This document shows positions 33,288-41,626 of a DNA stretch of 64,000 nucleotides, piece after piece (the stretch's first letter is position 1; each line of letters begins with the position of its first letter). The translations under genes were made by a program, and so were the position numbers. The DNA is from Microbacterium sp. AG1240. Lineage in GTDB: Bacteria; Actinomycetota; Actinomycetes; Actinomycetales; Microbacteriaceae. The stretch spans positions 186,001-250,000 of the forward strand of contig NZ_RBXJ01000002.1 in NCBI RefSeq assembly GCF_003635115.1, given 5' to 3'. The notes under the pieces are model-generated. The model made no database searches. It worked only from the letters and a program-made list of their open reading frames with translations, and was not told where the DNA came from.

Positions 33288-34235
33288 ATGATCCGGATCG
33301 CGACGATAGGCTCCGGGCCCATCACGACCCTGTTCGCCGAGGCCGTCGCACGCACGCCCGGCATCCGCATCGAGGCGGTGTTCTCGCGCGATATCGCGAA
33401 GGCCCGCGACATCGCGGACGGCTGGGGCGCGGCGGCGGCACACTCCGACCTCGACGAGATGCTCGCCTCGCCCGACGTCGACGCGGTCTACATCGCCAGT
33501 CCGAACAGCGTGCACGCCGCGCAGGTGCGGGCGGCCCTGCGGGCCGGGCATCACGTGCTCGTGGAGAAGCCGGCCGTTCTCAGCGCCGACGAATGGGTGG
33601 AGCTCGTCGCCGAGGCGGATGCTGCGGGAGTCGTGCTCATCGAGGCCTTCCGCACAGACTACGACCCGGGCTTCGTCGCCCTGGTCGAGCTGCTCCCGGA
33701 ACTCGGGACGCTCCGCCGGGCGTCGCTGCGCTTCGAGGCCCTGTCGTCGCGCTACGCGAAAGTGCTCGCCGGTGAGCACGTGAACATCTTCGATCCCGCC
33801 ATGGGCGGGGGCGCGCTGCTCGACCTCGGCGTCTACGGGCTGCACACGATGGTGACCCTGTTCGGCGCGCCGGATCGGGTGGTGGGCGAGGCGGTCGCGA
33901 TCGCCACGGGAGTCGAGGGGGCCGGGGCGGTCATCGCGGCGTATCCCGGCCTGGTCGTCGATGTGTCGTACTCGAAGATCACCCGCTCGTCGCTTCCGAG
34001 CGAGATCCAGGGCGAGCACGCGTCGGTCGAGATCGACCACGTCGCCAGCCCTCGTCGCCTCACGATCACCGGTGCCGACGGCACCCGCACCGTGACGGTC
34101 GAGGGTGAGCAGCATGCGCTCGACGGCGAGGTGTCGCGGTTCGTCGAGCTGGTGAGCACCGAAGCGTCCGCCGCCGCCGATCAGGACCGCACGACCGAGA
34201 CCCTCCGCATCCTCGACGCCCTGCGCGCCCGGTAG
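33288..34235 (+). CDS. Gfo/Idh/MocA-family oxidoreductase
   Basis: A 315-residue NAD(P)-dependent oxidoreductase. The Rossmann part starts IRIATIGSGPITTLFAEAV, then AVYIASPNSVHAAQVRAALRAGHHVLVEKPAV, where the EKP lysine is catalytic in this family. The C-terminal domain has GGGALLDLGVYGLH, a conserved substrate-site motif. It likely acts on a sugar or related polyol; the exact substrate is unknown. GAGGAG precedes the ATG. Confidence 0.87.
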   Translation: MIRIATIGSGPITTLFAEAVARTPGIRIEAVFSRDIAKARDIADGWGAAAAHSDLDEMLASPDVDAVYIASPNSVHAAQVRAALRAGHHVLVEKPAVLSADEWVELVAEADAAGVVLIEAFRTDYDPGFVALVELLPELGTLRRASLRFEALSSRYAKVLAGEHVNIFDPAMGGGALLDLGVYGLHTMVTLFGAPDRVVGEAVAIATGVEGAGAVIAAYPGLVVDVSYSKITRSSLPSEIQGEHASVEIDHVASPRRLTITGADGTRTVTVEGEQHALDGEVSRFVELVSTEASAAADQDRTTETLRILDALRAR

Positions 34236-34241
34236 GGCCCC

Positions 34242-34592
34242 GTGTCCGCAACGGCGGGGTCGCCGCGCGACCTCTGTCTCAGCCGCCGCGCCGGCGAGGT
34301 CTGCACGCGCGAGCGCGGACACCGCGGTCTGCACCACCGGCGCGGCACCGGGCTCATGTGGACCGAGCCCGAGGCCGACCCGCCGATGTGCCCGGGCGGA
34401 GGTCTCGCCGCGGCCGTGGCGCCCGAGCTCGCGAACGGCTTTCCCGGCGGTCGCGCACTCTGTCCGGTGTGCACGAGGTTCGTCGTGCTGCGGCGCGACG
34501 GCACGCTGCCCCGCCATCGCAGCTGGCGCGGTTCCGCGACGCGCGGCGAAGAGGCGCGACGTCGGGAGTGGTTCAACGTCTTCGGCTGGTGA
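34242..34592 (+). CDS. Cys/His-rich hypothetical protein
   Basis: A 116-residue protein with spaced Cys and His residues: C12, C21, a HRGLHHRRG stretch, C50 (PMCPGG) and CPVC near residue 75. The pattern suggests one or two zinc sites. No known domain is recognised. The GTG start is 7 nt after the Gfo/Idh stop, so it probably belongs to the MarR operon. Arg-rich composition would also suit nucleic-acid binding. Confidence 0.6.
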   Translation: MSATAGSPRDLCLSRRAGEVCTRERGHRGLHHRRGTGLMWTEPEADPPMCPGGGLAAAVAPELANGFPGGRALCPVCTRFVVLRRDGTLPRHRSWRGSATRGEEARRREWFNVFGW

Positions 34593-34613
34593 GCGAGCCA
34601 TAGAATCGGCGGC

Positions 34614-35297
34614 GTGAACGCCCACCGTCCGAGCCGAGGACGCCGCATCGCGGTCGCGGGCTTCGTCATCAGCACGGTCCTGCAGGCCGTGCTGGTCGTG
34701 CTCGGTCTCGCCTACATCCTCATCGACGGGCGCACCACGTCGCTGGCGCTGCTGCTGACGTGGTGCGGCGTCGGCACGGCGTACGCGATCGGCATCCTGC
34801 TGGTGCTGCGCACCGCGAGCCGGTCCGCGGAGTCGGACGAGCCTCCCATGCTGCTCGAACTCGGCCTCGTGCCCCGCGCCATCTCCCTCGTCGCGACGAT
34901 CCTCGTCAGCTTCGTCGGCGTGACCGCCACCGTGCAGCACATCCTCCTCGAGCCCCACGACGAGGTCGACGTCGCGCTCGACGCCATCGGCATCTGGGCG
35001 ATGATCCTGGCGTGGGTGCTCTTCCACTGGGGATTCGCGCAGCTCTACCTGCAGCTGTACTACCGCGAGACCGATCCGCCGCTGCGCTTCCCCTCGGTGG
35101 CGGCGCCCGGCATCCTCGAGTTCGCCTATTTCGCGTACACCCTCGCCGTGAGCCTCGCCGTCTCCGACGTGGACGTGCTCGATCGACGCATGAGGTGGCG
35201 CGTGCTCGTGCACTCGGTGCTGAGCTTCTTCTTCAACGGTCTGATCATCGTCACGGCGCTCGGGGCGATCTCCGAGATCGGCAACGGCGTTCTCTGA
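34614..35297 (+). CDS. DUF1345 membrane protein
   Basis: A 227-residue protein with five or six membrane helices (VISTVLQAVLVVLGLAYILI, AISLVATILVSFVGVTATV, LSFFFNGLIIVTALGAI). The central WVLFHWGFAQLYLQLYYRE matches the DUF1345 signature, in which a His lies within the membrane near a Tyr-rich strand. Function of the family is unknown. TAGAAT lies 7 nt before the GTG, a near-consensus leaderless promoter. Confidence 0.82.
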   Translation: MNAHRPSRGRRIAVAGFVISTVLQAVLVVLGLAYILIDGRTTSLALLLTWCGVGTAYAIGILLVLRTASRSAESDEPPMLLELGLVPRAISLVATILVSFVGVTATVQHILLEPHDEVDVALDAIGIWAMILAWVLFHWGFAQLYLQLYYRETDPPLRFPSVAAPGILEFAYFAYTLAVSLAVSDVDVLDRRMRWRVLVHSVLSFFFNGLIIVTALGAISEIGNGVL

Positions 35298-35303
35298 GAG
35301 CCC

Positions 35304-36038
35304 TCACCGGCGCGGCGCCGGGTAGATGCGGCGCAGCACCAGACGCTGTCCGAGGGTCCACGTCACCGTGACCACGAGGTAGAGCCCCGCCGCCAGCGGC
35401 ACGAATGCGGCCACGACGGCCGTGACGAACTGCAGGGCTCCGATCAGGCCGCCGGCCACGGCGGGCATCGCGAGGTCGCCCGCGACGGGGGTGGTCCGGA
35501 ACGCGCGTCGGGTGATCTCCCCGACCAGGGCGATGACCACGACGACGGCCGCGCAGACGACAACCCCCGCGGTGTCGCCGCCCGACAGCGAGCCCAGGAG
35601 GGTGGAGCCCAGCGGCACTCCGAGCAGGGTCTCGTCGAGGAGGGCGTTCGGGTGGCCGGCGATGGTGGTGTGCAGGAAGAGGGTGTACAGCACGCCGACG
35701 ACGGGCGCCTGGATGAGCACGGGCAGACAGCCGGCGAGCGGCGAGGTGTTCTCGTCGCGGTAGAGCTGCATGGTCTCGCGCTGCAGGCGCTCGCGGTCGC
35801 TCTTGTGCTTCTTCTGCAGCTCGCGCAGGCGTGGCGCGAGACGTGCGCGCGTCTGTTCGGCCTTGGCCTGGGCGATGCCGGTGGGGATGAGAGCGGCGCG
35901 CACGAGCAGGGTCACGAGCACGACGGCGAGAGCGGCGGATGCGGCGGTGAGAGGTGCGAGCGCCGCGCCGAGCGCCATGAGCCCGGAGTAGGCCAGGTCG
36001 AGGAGGGCGGCGAGGGGAGGGAAAGCGAAAAGGTCCAC
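35304..36038 (-). CDS. YidC/Oxa1-family membrane insertase paralogue
   Basis: A 244-residue short YidC of the Gram-positive type. The first helix is followed by a cytoplasmic coiled loop (QAKAEQTRARLAPRLRELQKKHKSDRERLQRETMQLYRDE) and PLAGCLPVLIQAPVVGVLYTLF, the core Oxa1 motif. The hydrophilic-groove Arg is in the LVRAALIPTGI region. No lipobox is visible. Its setting, away from rpmH/rnpA and next to a DUF6412 gene, suggests a second, specialised YidC. GTG start at 36038. Confidence 0.87.
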   Translation of the reverse strand: MDLFAFPPLAALLDLAYSGLMALGAALAPLTAASAALAVVLVTLLVRAALIPTGIAQAKAEQTRARLAPRLRELQKKHKSDRERLQRETMQLYRDENTSPLAGCLPVLIQAPVVGVLYTLFLHTTIAGHPNALLDETLLGVPLGSTLLGSLSGGDTAGVVVCAAVVVVIALVGEITRRAFRTTPVAGDLAMPAVAGGLIGALQFVTAVVAAFVPLAAGLYLVVTVTWTLGQRLVLRRIYPAPRR

Positions 36039-36137
36039 GGAGAGGTCCGTTCTTCGAGAGCGATCGATGGCGGGGTCGATCGGCCGCGAAGGGACGCCGG
36101 GGCGCCACGACGTCGACGGACGTGCGGGCGCGGCGGT

Positions 36138-36416
36138 CTACGCGGCCGAGGCCGCGGTCTGCGGTGCTCTCGGGCGCGGATGGCCCGGAGCATCCGGATC
36201 GCTCTGTGCGAGCGGGGTGGAGATGTCTATCGCGCGTCGCGGATGCGGTGCGGTGACGTCGCAGGACCCGGGCAGGCCGACGGCGACGGCCGCGAGCACG
36301 AGCAGACCGACCGCGGCGATCGCGACGGCGACGCCGATGCCGGCGGGGTCGGGGGTGGCGACGAGGCCCAGCACGGTCGCGAGCAGGTGGAAGGCGGCGA
36401 CGATGGATGCGAACAC
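36138..36416 (-). CDS. DUF6412 small membrane protein
   Basis: A 92-residue protein with two hydrophobic segments (FASIVAAFHLLATVLGLV and GIGVAVAIAAVGLLVLAAVAVGL) and a polar tail (CDVTAPHPRRAIDISTPLAQ, then SDPDAPGHPRPRAP) that I recall as conserved in DUF6412. The GTG at 36416 follows AAGGAGG by 5 nt; an upstream in-frame start at 36494 lacks such a site. It lies just upstream of the YidC paralogue in the same direction, with a 99-nt gap, and is likely its functional partner or a client. Confidence 0.75.
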   Translation of the reverse strand: MFASIVAAFHLLATVLGLVATPDPAGIGVAVAIAAVGLLVLAAVAVGLPGSCDVTAPHPRRAIDISTPLAQSDPDAPGHPRPRAPQTAASAA

Positions 36417-36535
36417 GGGCGCCTCCTTCCGGTTTCTCGGCGACACGATCACGCTAACACCGCGGGCCGACCTCCGTGGGGTCGGCCCTGTCAAGCCCCG
36501 GGGCAGCGGCGGTAGGCCCGCCTACCGTCGTACAT

Positions 36536-36766
36536 ATGTCTGATACATCGAACACGCTCGGATCGTCGGAGCCCACGGGCGACAGTGCCGAGAAGAACCC
36601 CGAGGAATGGGTCACCGGTGACGAACCGATGACCGGCCCGCAGCGGTCGTACCTCGATACCCTCGCGCGGGAGGCCGGCGAGGAGCTCTCGGCCGACCTC
36701 ACCAAGGCCGAGGCGTCGGAGCACATCGACCGTCTGCAGGAGAAGACCGGCCGCGGCGCGAGCTGA
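36536..36766 (+). CDS. DUF3072 small protein
   Basis: A 76-residue protein. The C-terminal 45 residues (MTGPQRSYLDTLAREAGEELSADLTKAEASEHIDRLQEKTGR) are the DUF3072 signature, related to SAP-like helical modules. The N-terminus is polar and probably flexible. TACCGT is 7 nt before the ATG (leaderless). Function unknown. Confidence 0.85.
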   Translation: MSDTSNTLGSSEPTGDSAEKNPEEWVTGDEPMTGPQRSYLDTLAREAGEELSADLTKAEASEHIDRLQEKTGRGAS

Positions 36767-36803
36767 CGGGCGTGTGCGGCGGGCCCCCTCGAGTCGACGC
36801 GGT

Positions 36804-37559
36804 CTACTCGGGGGTGCCGTCCATCACCACGACTGACGAGCCCTCGAGCACGAAGCGCAAGGCGGTCCTGTCGGGGAAGCGATCCCTGAACTCGGCCGGT
36901 ATCCCGTAGTCAGCCGACACGATGAACTGCACGCTCGAGGAGAACGAACCCGCCTCGCAGTTCATCCCTCCCACGCTCGACCATCCGTTGGCGGCCGCAT
37001 CGAGTCCCGCGGTCGGCGTGAGCACCAGGCAGCGCCCGGGTGTCTCGCCCCACCCGGGGATCACGATCGGGGTGAGGCCGTAGAAGTCGGTGTGCGCCAC
37101 GCTGGGCTGTGTCGAGGTGCTGAACCCGCCGAACGCGTCAGCGAGATCGTTCGTCGGATCGACAGGGAGAGTGGCGATCGTGCGTGGATCGGCCTGCACC
37201 GTCCGCACGACGGCGGTGGTGACGGCGGCCGTCACGACGACCGCGACCGCCGCGCACACCGCGGCGACGGCGACCCACCCGCGTCGCGTGGTCGGCACGA
37301 ACCGGTGCCACCCCGACGCCCGTTCGACGCTCGCGAGCTCGGCGCCGTCCGATTCCGGCGCTCCCGGCTCGGGAGTCTCGGGCTCGGGCGTTTCGGCCTC
37401 CTCCGCGTCGGGCTCAGCGGCGGGGAACGCCCGCTCCTCCAACTCGCGCAGCCGCTCCAGCGCGGCGGCATCGTCGTGGATGTCGGCCTGCGGCCCATAA
37501 GCCCTCGCGCGCAGCATCCGCAGTTCGTCGGCCTGCGTCGCGCCTCCGCTGCTCACCAT
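36804..37559 (-). CDS. Single-pass membrane protein, 'YGP' family copy 1
   Basis: A 251-residue protein with three parts. The cytoplasmic head has ELRMLRARAYGPQADIHDDAAALERLRELEERA; an acidic Pro/Glu linker follows; then one membrane helix (WVAVAAVCAAVAVVVTAAVTTAVV). The outer domain (~120 residues) has two Cys (GRCLVL and MNCEAG) that may form a disulfide. The head is shared with the proteins at 41627 and 42427, and the outer part FYGLTPIVI / RFPDRTALRFVLEG resembles the 41627 copy. No known domain. TACGCT lies 6 nt before the ATG. Confidence 0.72.
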   Translation of the reverse strand: MVSSGGATQADELRMLRARAYGPQADIHDDAAALERLRELEERAFPAAEPDAEEAETPEPETPEPGAPESDGAELASVERASGWHRFVPTTRRGWVAVAAVCAAVAVVVTAAVTTAVVRTVQADPRTIATLPVDPTNDLADAFGGFSTSTQPSVAHTDFYGLTPIVIPGWGETPGRCLVLTPTAGLDAAANGWSSVGGMNCEAGSFSSSVQFIVSADYGIPAEFRDRFPDRTALRFVLEGSSVVVMDGTPE

Positions 37560-37618
37560 GCTCCGAGCGTACGGGGCGCCCCGATGCCGGCCGAGCGCGT
37601 CGCGTGAAAGGGTAGAGC

Positions 37619-40156
37619 GTGCCTGAATCCCTGCTCGAACGCGTGCCGCGCGGTGCCGACTCGGATGCCGCCTACGCCGGCTTCGTCGAGTGGGCGACCG
37701 ATCGCGGCCTCTCGCTGTACCCCGCGCAGGACGAGGCGGTCATCGAGCTGGTCTCGGGCGCGAACGTGGTGCTGTCGACGCCGACAGGCACCGGCAAGTC
37801 GCTCGTCGCGATCGCCGCCCACGCCGCGTGTCTCGCCGCCGGCGGTCGCACCTACTACACGGCGCCGATCAAAGCGCTGGTCAGCGAGAAGTTCTTCGCC
37901 CTCGTCGACATCTTCGGCGCCGAGAACGTCGGCATGGTCACGGGTGACTCCTCGGTCAACCCCGACGCCCCGATCATCTGCTGCACCGCCGAGATCCTCG
38001 CGAATCTCGCTCTGCGGCAGGGGCCCGACGCCATCGTCGACCAGGTCGTGATGGACGAGTTCCACTACTACGGCGACCCCGACCGCGGGTGGGCGTGGCA
38101 GGTGCCGCTGCTGCTCCTGCCGCGCGCGCAGTTTCTGCTGATGTCGGCCACCCTCGGCGACGTGACCGACCTCGCCGCCGACCTCACTCGGCGCACCGGT
38201 CGCCCGACCGCGCTCGTCACGGGGGTCGAGCGCCCCGTGCCGCTGCACTTCTCGTACGCTCGCACGCCCGTGCACGAGACGGTGCAGGAGCTGCTCGACA
38301 CGCGCCAGGCGCCGGTCTACATCGTGCACTTCTCGCAGGCCGCCGCGATGGAGCGGGCGCAGGCCCTGTCGAGCATCAAGATCATCACGCGCGAGCAGCG
38401 CGACGAGATCGCCGAGGCGATTGGCGGCTTCCGCTTCAACACCGCCTTCGGGCGCATGCTGTCGCGGTTCGTGCGCGCGGGGATCGGCGTGCACCACGCC
38501 GGGATGCTGCCGCGCTACCGCCGGCTCGTCGAGACCCTCGCCCAGCGGGGGCTCCTGCGGGTCATCTGCGGCACCGACACGCTCGGGGTCGGGATCAACG
38601 TGCCGATCCGCACGGTGCTCATCACCGCGCTGACGAAGTACGACGGCCAGAAGATGCGTCAGCTGAGCGCCCGCGAGTTCCATCAGATCGCCGGTCGCGC
38701 CGGACGCGCGGGCTACGACACGGCCGGGACCGTGGTGGTGATGGCGCCCGACCACGAGATCGAGAACGCCGCGCAGATCATCAAAGCGGGCGACGACCTC
38801 AAGAAGCAGAAGAAGATCGTGCGCAAGAAGGCGCCGCAGGGGTTCGTCAATTGGACCGAGCAGAGCTACGACCGCCTGGTCGCCGCCGAGCCCGAGCCTC
38901 TCGTCGCCCAGATGCAGCTCACCGCCGCGATGCTGATCAACGTCATCGCGCGCGGCGGCGACGTCTTCGCGAACGTGCGCTCGCTCGTGTTCGACAATCA
39001 CGAACCGAGGGCGCGCACCTACGAGCTCGCCCGACGGGCCCTCGACATCTTCCGCACGCTCCGTACCGCGGGCGTCGTCGAGGTGGTCGACGGAAGTATT
39101 CGTCTCACGGTCGAGCTGCAGCCCAACTTCGCGCTCAACCAGCCGCTGTCGCCGTTCGCGCTCGCCGCGATCGAGCTGCTCGACCCGGCGACCGAGATCG
39201 GTGGCGATCCGTCCGCGGATTCGGGCCCGGGCGTCGGCACCGGGCACTACGCCCTCGACGTGGTGAGCATCATCGAGGCGACCCTCGACGATCCGCGCCC
39301 GGTGCTCTCCCAGCAGCAGTTCCTCGCCCGCGGCGAGGCCGTCGCCCAGATGAAGCGCGACGGCATCGAGTACGACGAGCGCATGGAGGCCCTCGAGCAG
39401 GTGACGTGGCCGAAGCCGCTCGAAGAGCTGCTGGCGCAGTCGTTCGAGGTGTTCGCGACCGGACAACCCTGGATCCGCGATTTCGAGCTCTCGCCGAAAT
39501 CGGTGGTGCGCGACATGTTCGAACGAGCGCTGTCGTTCGGCGAACTCATCTCGGTGTACCAGCTCGCCCGCAGCGAGGGCCTCGTGCTGCGCTACCTCAG
39601 CGACGCGTATCGCGCGATCCGGCAGACGGTGCCGTCGGAGGCGCAGACGCCCGATCTCCTCGATCTCATCGCCTGGCTCGGCGAGCTCGTGCGGCAGGTG
39701 GACTCGAGTCTCGTCGACGAGTGGGAGGCGATGACGAACCCGCAGGATCTCGATCCTGCCGCTCCCGTCGTCCCGCCCGCTCCGCCGTCGGTGCTGACGA
39801 ACCGGCGCGCGTTCACCGTGCTCGTGCGCAACGAGCTCTTCCGTCGCGTGCAGCTCGCGGCGCTGCAGCGCGACGACGAGCTCGAGACGCTCGATCCGGA
39901 GGTCGACTGGCCCGGCGTGCTCGATCGGTACTTCGAAGAGCACGACGAGATCCTCACCGGCGGCGCGGCGAGATCGTCGGCGCTGGTGACCATCGACGAG
40001 ACGGATGCTGCAGCATCCGGTGTCTGGAAGGTCGAGCAGACCATCGACGACCCCGCCGGCGACCACGATTGGCGCATCCGCGGTGAGATCGACCTCGCGG
40101 CGTCGGAGGAGGCCGGCACCGCGGTGCTGCGCATCACCGAGGTGCTGCGGCTCTGA
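37619..40156 (+). CDS. Ski2/Mtr4-like helicase with DUF3516
   Basis: An 845-residue superfamily 2 helicase. Motif I is TPTGTGKS at residues 54-61, motif II DEFHYY, motif III SATL, and motif VI QIAGRAGRAGYD. The C-terminal ~400 residues are DUF3516 (e.g. QPNFALNQPLSPFALAAIELLD), seen mainly in actinobacteria. The overall design resembles RNA-exosome helicases, so RNA unwinding is plausible, but the substrate is not established. GTG 37619 follows GAAAGG. The gene contains the 16-nt palindrome GGATGCTGCAGCATCC at 40003. Confidence 0.9.
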   Translation: MPESLLERVPRGADSDAAYAGFVEWATDRGLSLYPAQDEAVIELVSGANVVLSTPTGTGKSLVAIAAHAACLAAGGRTYYTAPIKALVSEKFFALVDIFGAENVGMVTGDSSVNPDAPIICCTAEILANLALRQGPDAIVDQVVMDEFHYYGDPDRGWAWQVPLLLLPRAQFLLMSATLGDVTDLAADLTRRTGRPTALVTGVERPVPLHFSYARTPVHETVQELLDTRQAPVYIVHFSQAAAMERAQALSSIKIITREQRDEIAEAIGGFRFNTAFGRMLSRFVRAGIGVHHAGMLPRYRRLVETLAQRGLLRVICGTDTLGVGINVPIRTVLITALTKYDGQKMRQLSAREFHQIAGRAGRAGYDTAGTVVVMAPDHEIENAAQIIKAGDDLKKQKKIVRKKAPQGFVNWTEQSYDRLVAAEPEPLVAQMQLTAAMLINVIARGGDVFANVRSLVFDNHEPRARTYELARRALDIFRTLRTAGVVEVVDGSIRLTVELQPNFALNQPLSPFALAAIELLDPATEIGGDPSADSGPGVGTGHYALDVVSIIEATLDDPRPVLSQQQFLARGEAVAQMKRDGIEYDERMEALEQVTWPKPLEELLAQSFEVFATGQPWIRDFELSPKSVVRDMFERALSFGELISVYQLARSEGLVLRYLSDAYRAIRQTVPSEAQTPDLLDLIAWLGELVRQVDSSLVDEWEAMTNPQDLDPAAPVVPPAPPSVLTNRRAFTVLVRNELFRRVQLAALQRDDELETLDPEVDWPGVLDRYFEEHDEILTGGAARSSALVTIDETDAAASGVWKVEQTIDDPAGDHDWRIRGEIDLAASEEAGTAVLRITEVLRL

Positions 40157-40191
40157 CGGTCAAGCTCCGCCCCACCGGCGTCGTGCGTCCC

Positions 40192-40229
40192 TAGACTCGC
40201 GATGTAGGGGCGAGACCGCCGTGGTCTCG
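40192..40229 (+). promoter_or_regulatory. Promoter and leader hairpin of the 6PGDH gene
   Basis: TAGACT (40192-40197) is a good -10 box, giving a leader of about 50 nt. In the leader, CGAGACC (40211-40217) pairs perfectly with GGTCTCG (40223-40229) around a GCCGT loop. AGGGAG at 40241 is the ribosome binding site. Confidence 0.5.
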
Positions 40230-40252
40230 GCCGCGGGCAGAGGGAGTTCGAT

Positions 40253-41308
40253 ATGCAGATGGCCATGGTGGGTCTCGGGCGCATGGGCGGCAACATCGTC
40301 CGGCGGCTGATGAACGACGGTCACGACGCCGTCGTCTACGACGTGAACCCCGACACGGTGACCGCGCTCGCCGCCGAGGGCGCGACCGGCGCGTCGTCGT
40401 ACGCCGACCTGGCATCGAAGCTGCAGGCTCCGCGCGTCGTGTGGCTCATGATCCCCGCCGGTCTCACCGGTCAGGTGGTCGACCAGATCGCCGAGGTCCT
40501 CGAGCCCGGCGACATCATCATCGACGGCGGCAACTCGAACTACAAAGACGACGTGCGGCGCGCAGCCGCCCTCGCCGACAGGGGCATCCAGTACGTCGAC
40601 GTGGGAACGAGCGGCGGCGTCTTCGGTCTCGAGCGCGGCTACTGCCTCATGGTGGGCGGGCCCGACGAGGCCGTCGCCACGATCGAGCCGATCCTGCGCA
40701 CCATCGCTCCGGGCGTCGGCGAGATCGAACGCACGCCCGGGCGCACCGGAGATGTCGCGCCCGAGGAACAGGGGTGGCTGCACTGCGGGCCGTCGGGCGC
40801 CGGGCACTTCGTGAAGATGGTGCACAACGGCATCGAGTACGGCATCATGGCCGCGCTCGCCGAAGGACTCAACATCCTGCACAACGCCGACGCGGGCAAG
40901 CGCGAGGCAGAGCACTCGGCCGAGATCGCTCCGCTCGAAGAACCCGAGTTCTACCAGTTCACGATCGACACCCCGAAGGTCGCCGAGCTGTGGCGTCGCG
41001 GGTCGGTCATCTCGTCGTGGCTGCTCGACCTCACCGCCGCCGCGCTCGAGCAGAACCCCACCCTCGACGGTCTCGCCGGCCGCGTGTCCGACTCGGGCGA
41101 GGGCCGGTGGACGGTGAAGGCCGCCGTCGACACGGGGGTTCCTGCCCCCGTGCTCGCCGCGTCGCTGTTCGAGCGTTTCGCCTCGCGCGGCGAGGACCAC
41201 TACGCGAACCAGATCCTCTCGGCGATGCGCCTGCAGTTCGGCGGACACCAGGAGCTCCCCGCCGGAGACGTGCTCGAAGCGGGCGCCCGGAAGGCCGATC
41301 AGGGATGA
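40253..41308 (+). CDS. gnd: 6-phosphogluconate dehydrogenase (decarboxylating), short type
   Basis: A 351-residue enzyme of the short, GndA-like group. MAMVGLGRMGGNIVRRL is the cofactor loop, IIDGGNSNYKDDVRRA and GTSGGVFGLERGYCLMVGG are substrate-site motifs, and HCGPSGAGHFVKMVHNGIEYG holds the catalytic Lys and the HNGIEY loop. The acidic end of strand beta2 (YDVNPD) suggests NAD rather than NADP preference. It yields ribulose 5-phosphate. The stop overlaps the next start by 4 nt. Confidence 0.93.
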   Translation: MQMAMVGLGRMGGNIVRRLMNDGHDAVVYDVNPDTVTALAAEGATGASSYADLASKLQAPRVVWLMIPAGLTGQVVDQIAEVLEPGDIIIDGGNSNYKDDVRRAAALADRGIQYVDVGTSGGVFGLERGYCLMVGGPDEAVATIEPILRTIAPGVGEIERTPGRTGDVAPEEQGWLHCGPSGAGHFVKMVHNGIEYGIMAALAEGLNILHNADAGKREAEHSAEIAPLEEPEFYQFTIDTPKVAELWRRGSVISSWLLDLTAAALEQNPTLDGLAGRVSDSGEGRWTVKAAVDTGVPAPVLAASLFERFASRGEDHYANQILSAMRLQFGGHQELPAGDVLEAGARKADQG

Positions 41309-41607
41309 CGTTCGTCAACGCGGGCACCCTCGGCGCCGAGCCGGGGAAGCGCGACGAGCTCGCCGCGCACCTCACGCGGCGAAGCCCCGCGCTCGCCGAC
41401 GCCGGATGTCTCGCATACGAGGTGGGAGTGATCGACGACGAGCCCGACACGGTGTTCGTCGTGGAGATCTGGACGGATGCTGCGGCGCACCGCGCCTCGC
41501 TGGAGCTGCCCGACGTGCAGGCCTCGATCGCCGCGGCGCGGCCGCTGCTGTCGGGGGAGTTCGGCGGGTTCCGGTTCGACGCGGTCGGATCGCCGCTGCG
41601 CGACTGA
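41305..41607 (+). CDS. ABM-domain monooxygenase-like protein
   Basis: A 100-residue protein with the antibiotic-biosynthesis-monooxygenase fold pattern: AGTLGAEPGKRDELAAHL, CLAYEVGVIDDEPDTVFVVEIWTDAAAHRAS. Such small dimeric ferredoxin-like proteins include quinol monooxygenases and stress-related enzymes. ATG overlaps the gnd stop (ATGA), so translation is coupled. The substrate is unknown. Confidence 0.83.
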   Translation: MTFVNAGTLGAEPGKRDELAAHLTRRSPALADAGCLAYEVGVIDDEPDTVFVVEIWTDAAAHRASLELPDVQASIAAARPLLSGEFGGFRFDAVGSPLRD

Positions 41608-41626
41608 GCGAGGTGGACGAGGGGTC

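Noticed and set aside
32901..35213. 770-codon open frame on the minus strand
   Set aside because: Crosses four well-supported plus-strand genes and has shadow-type composition.
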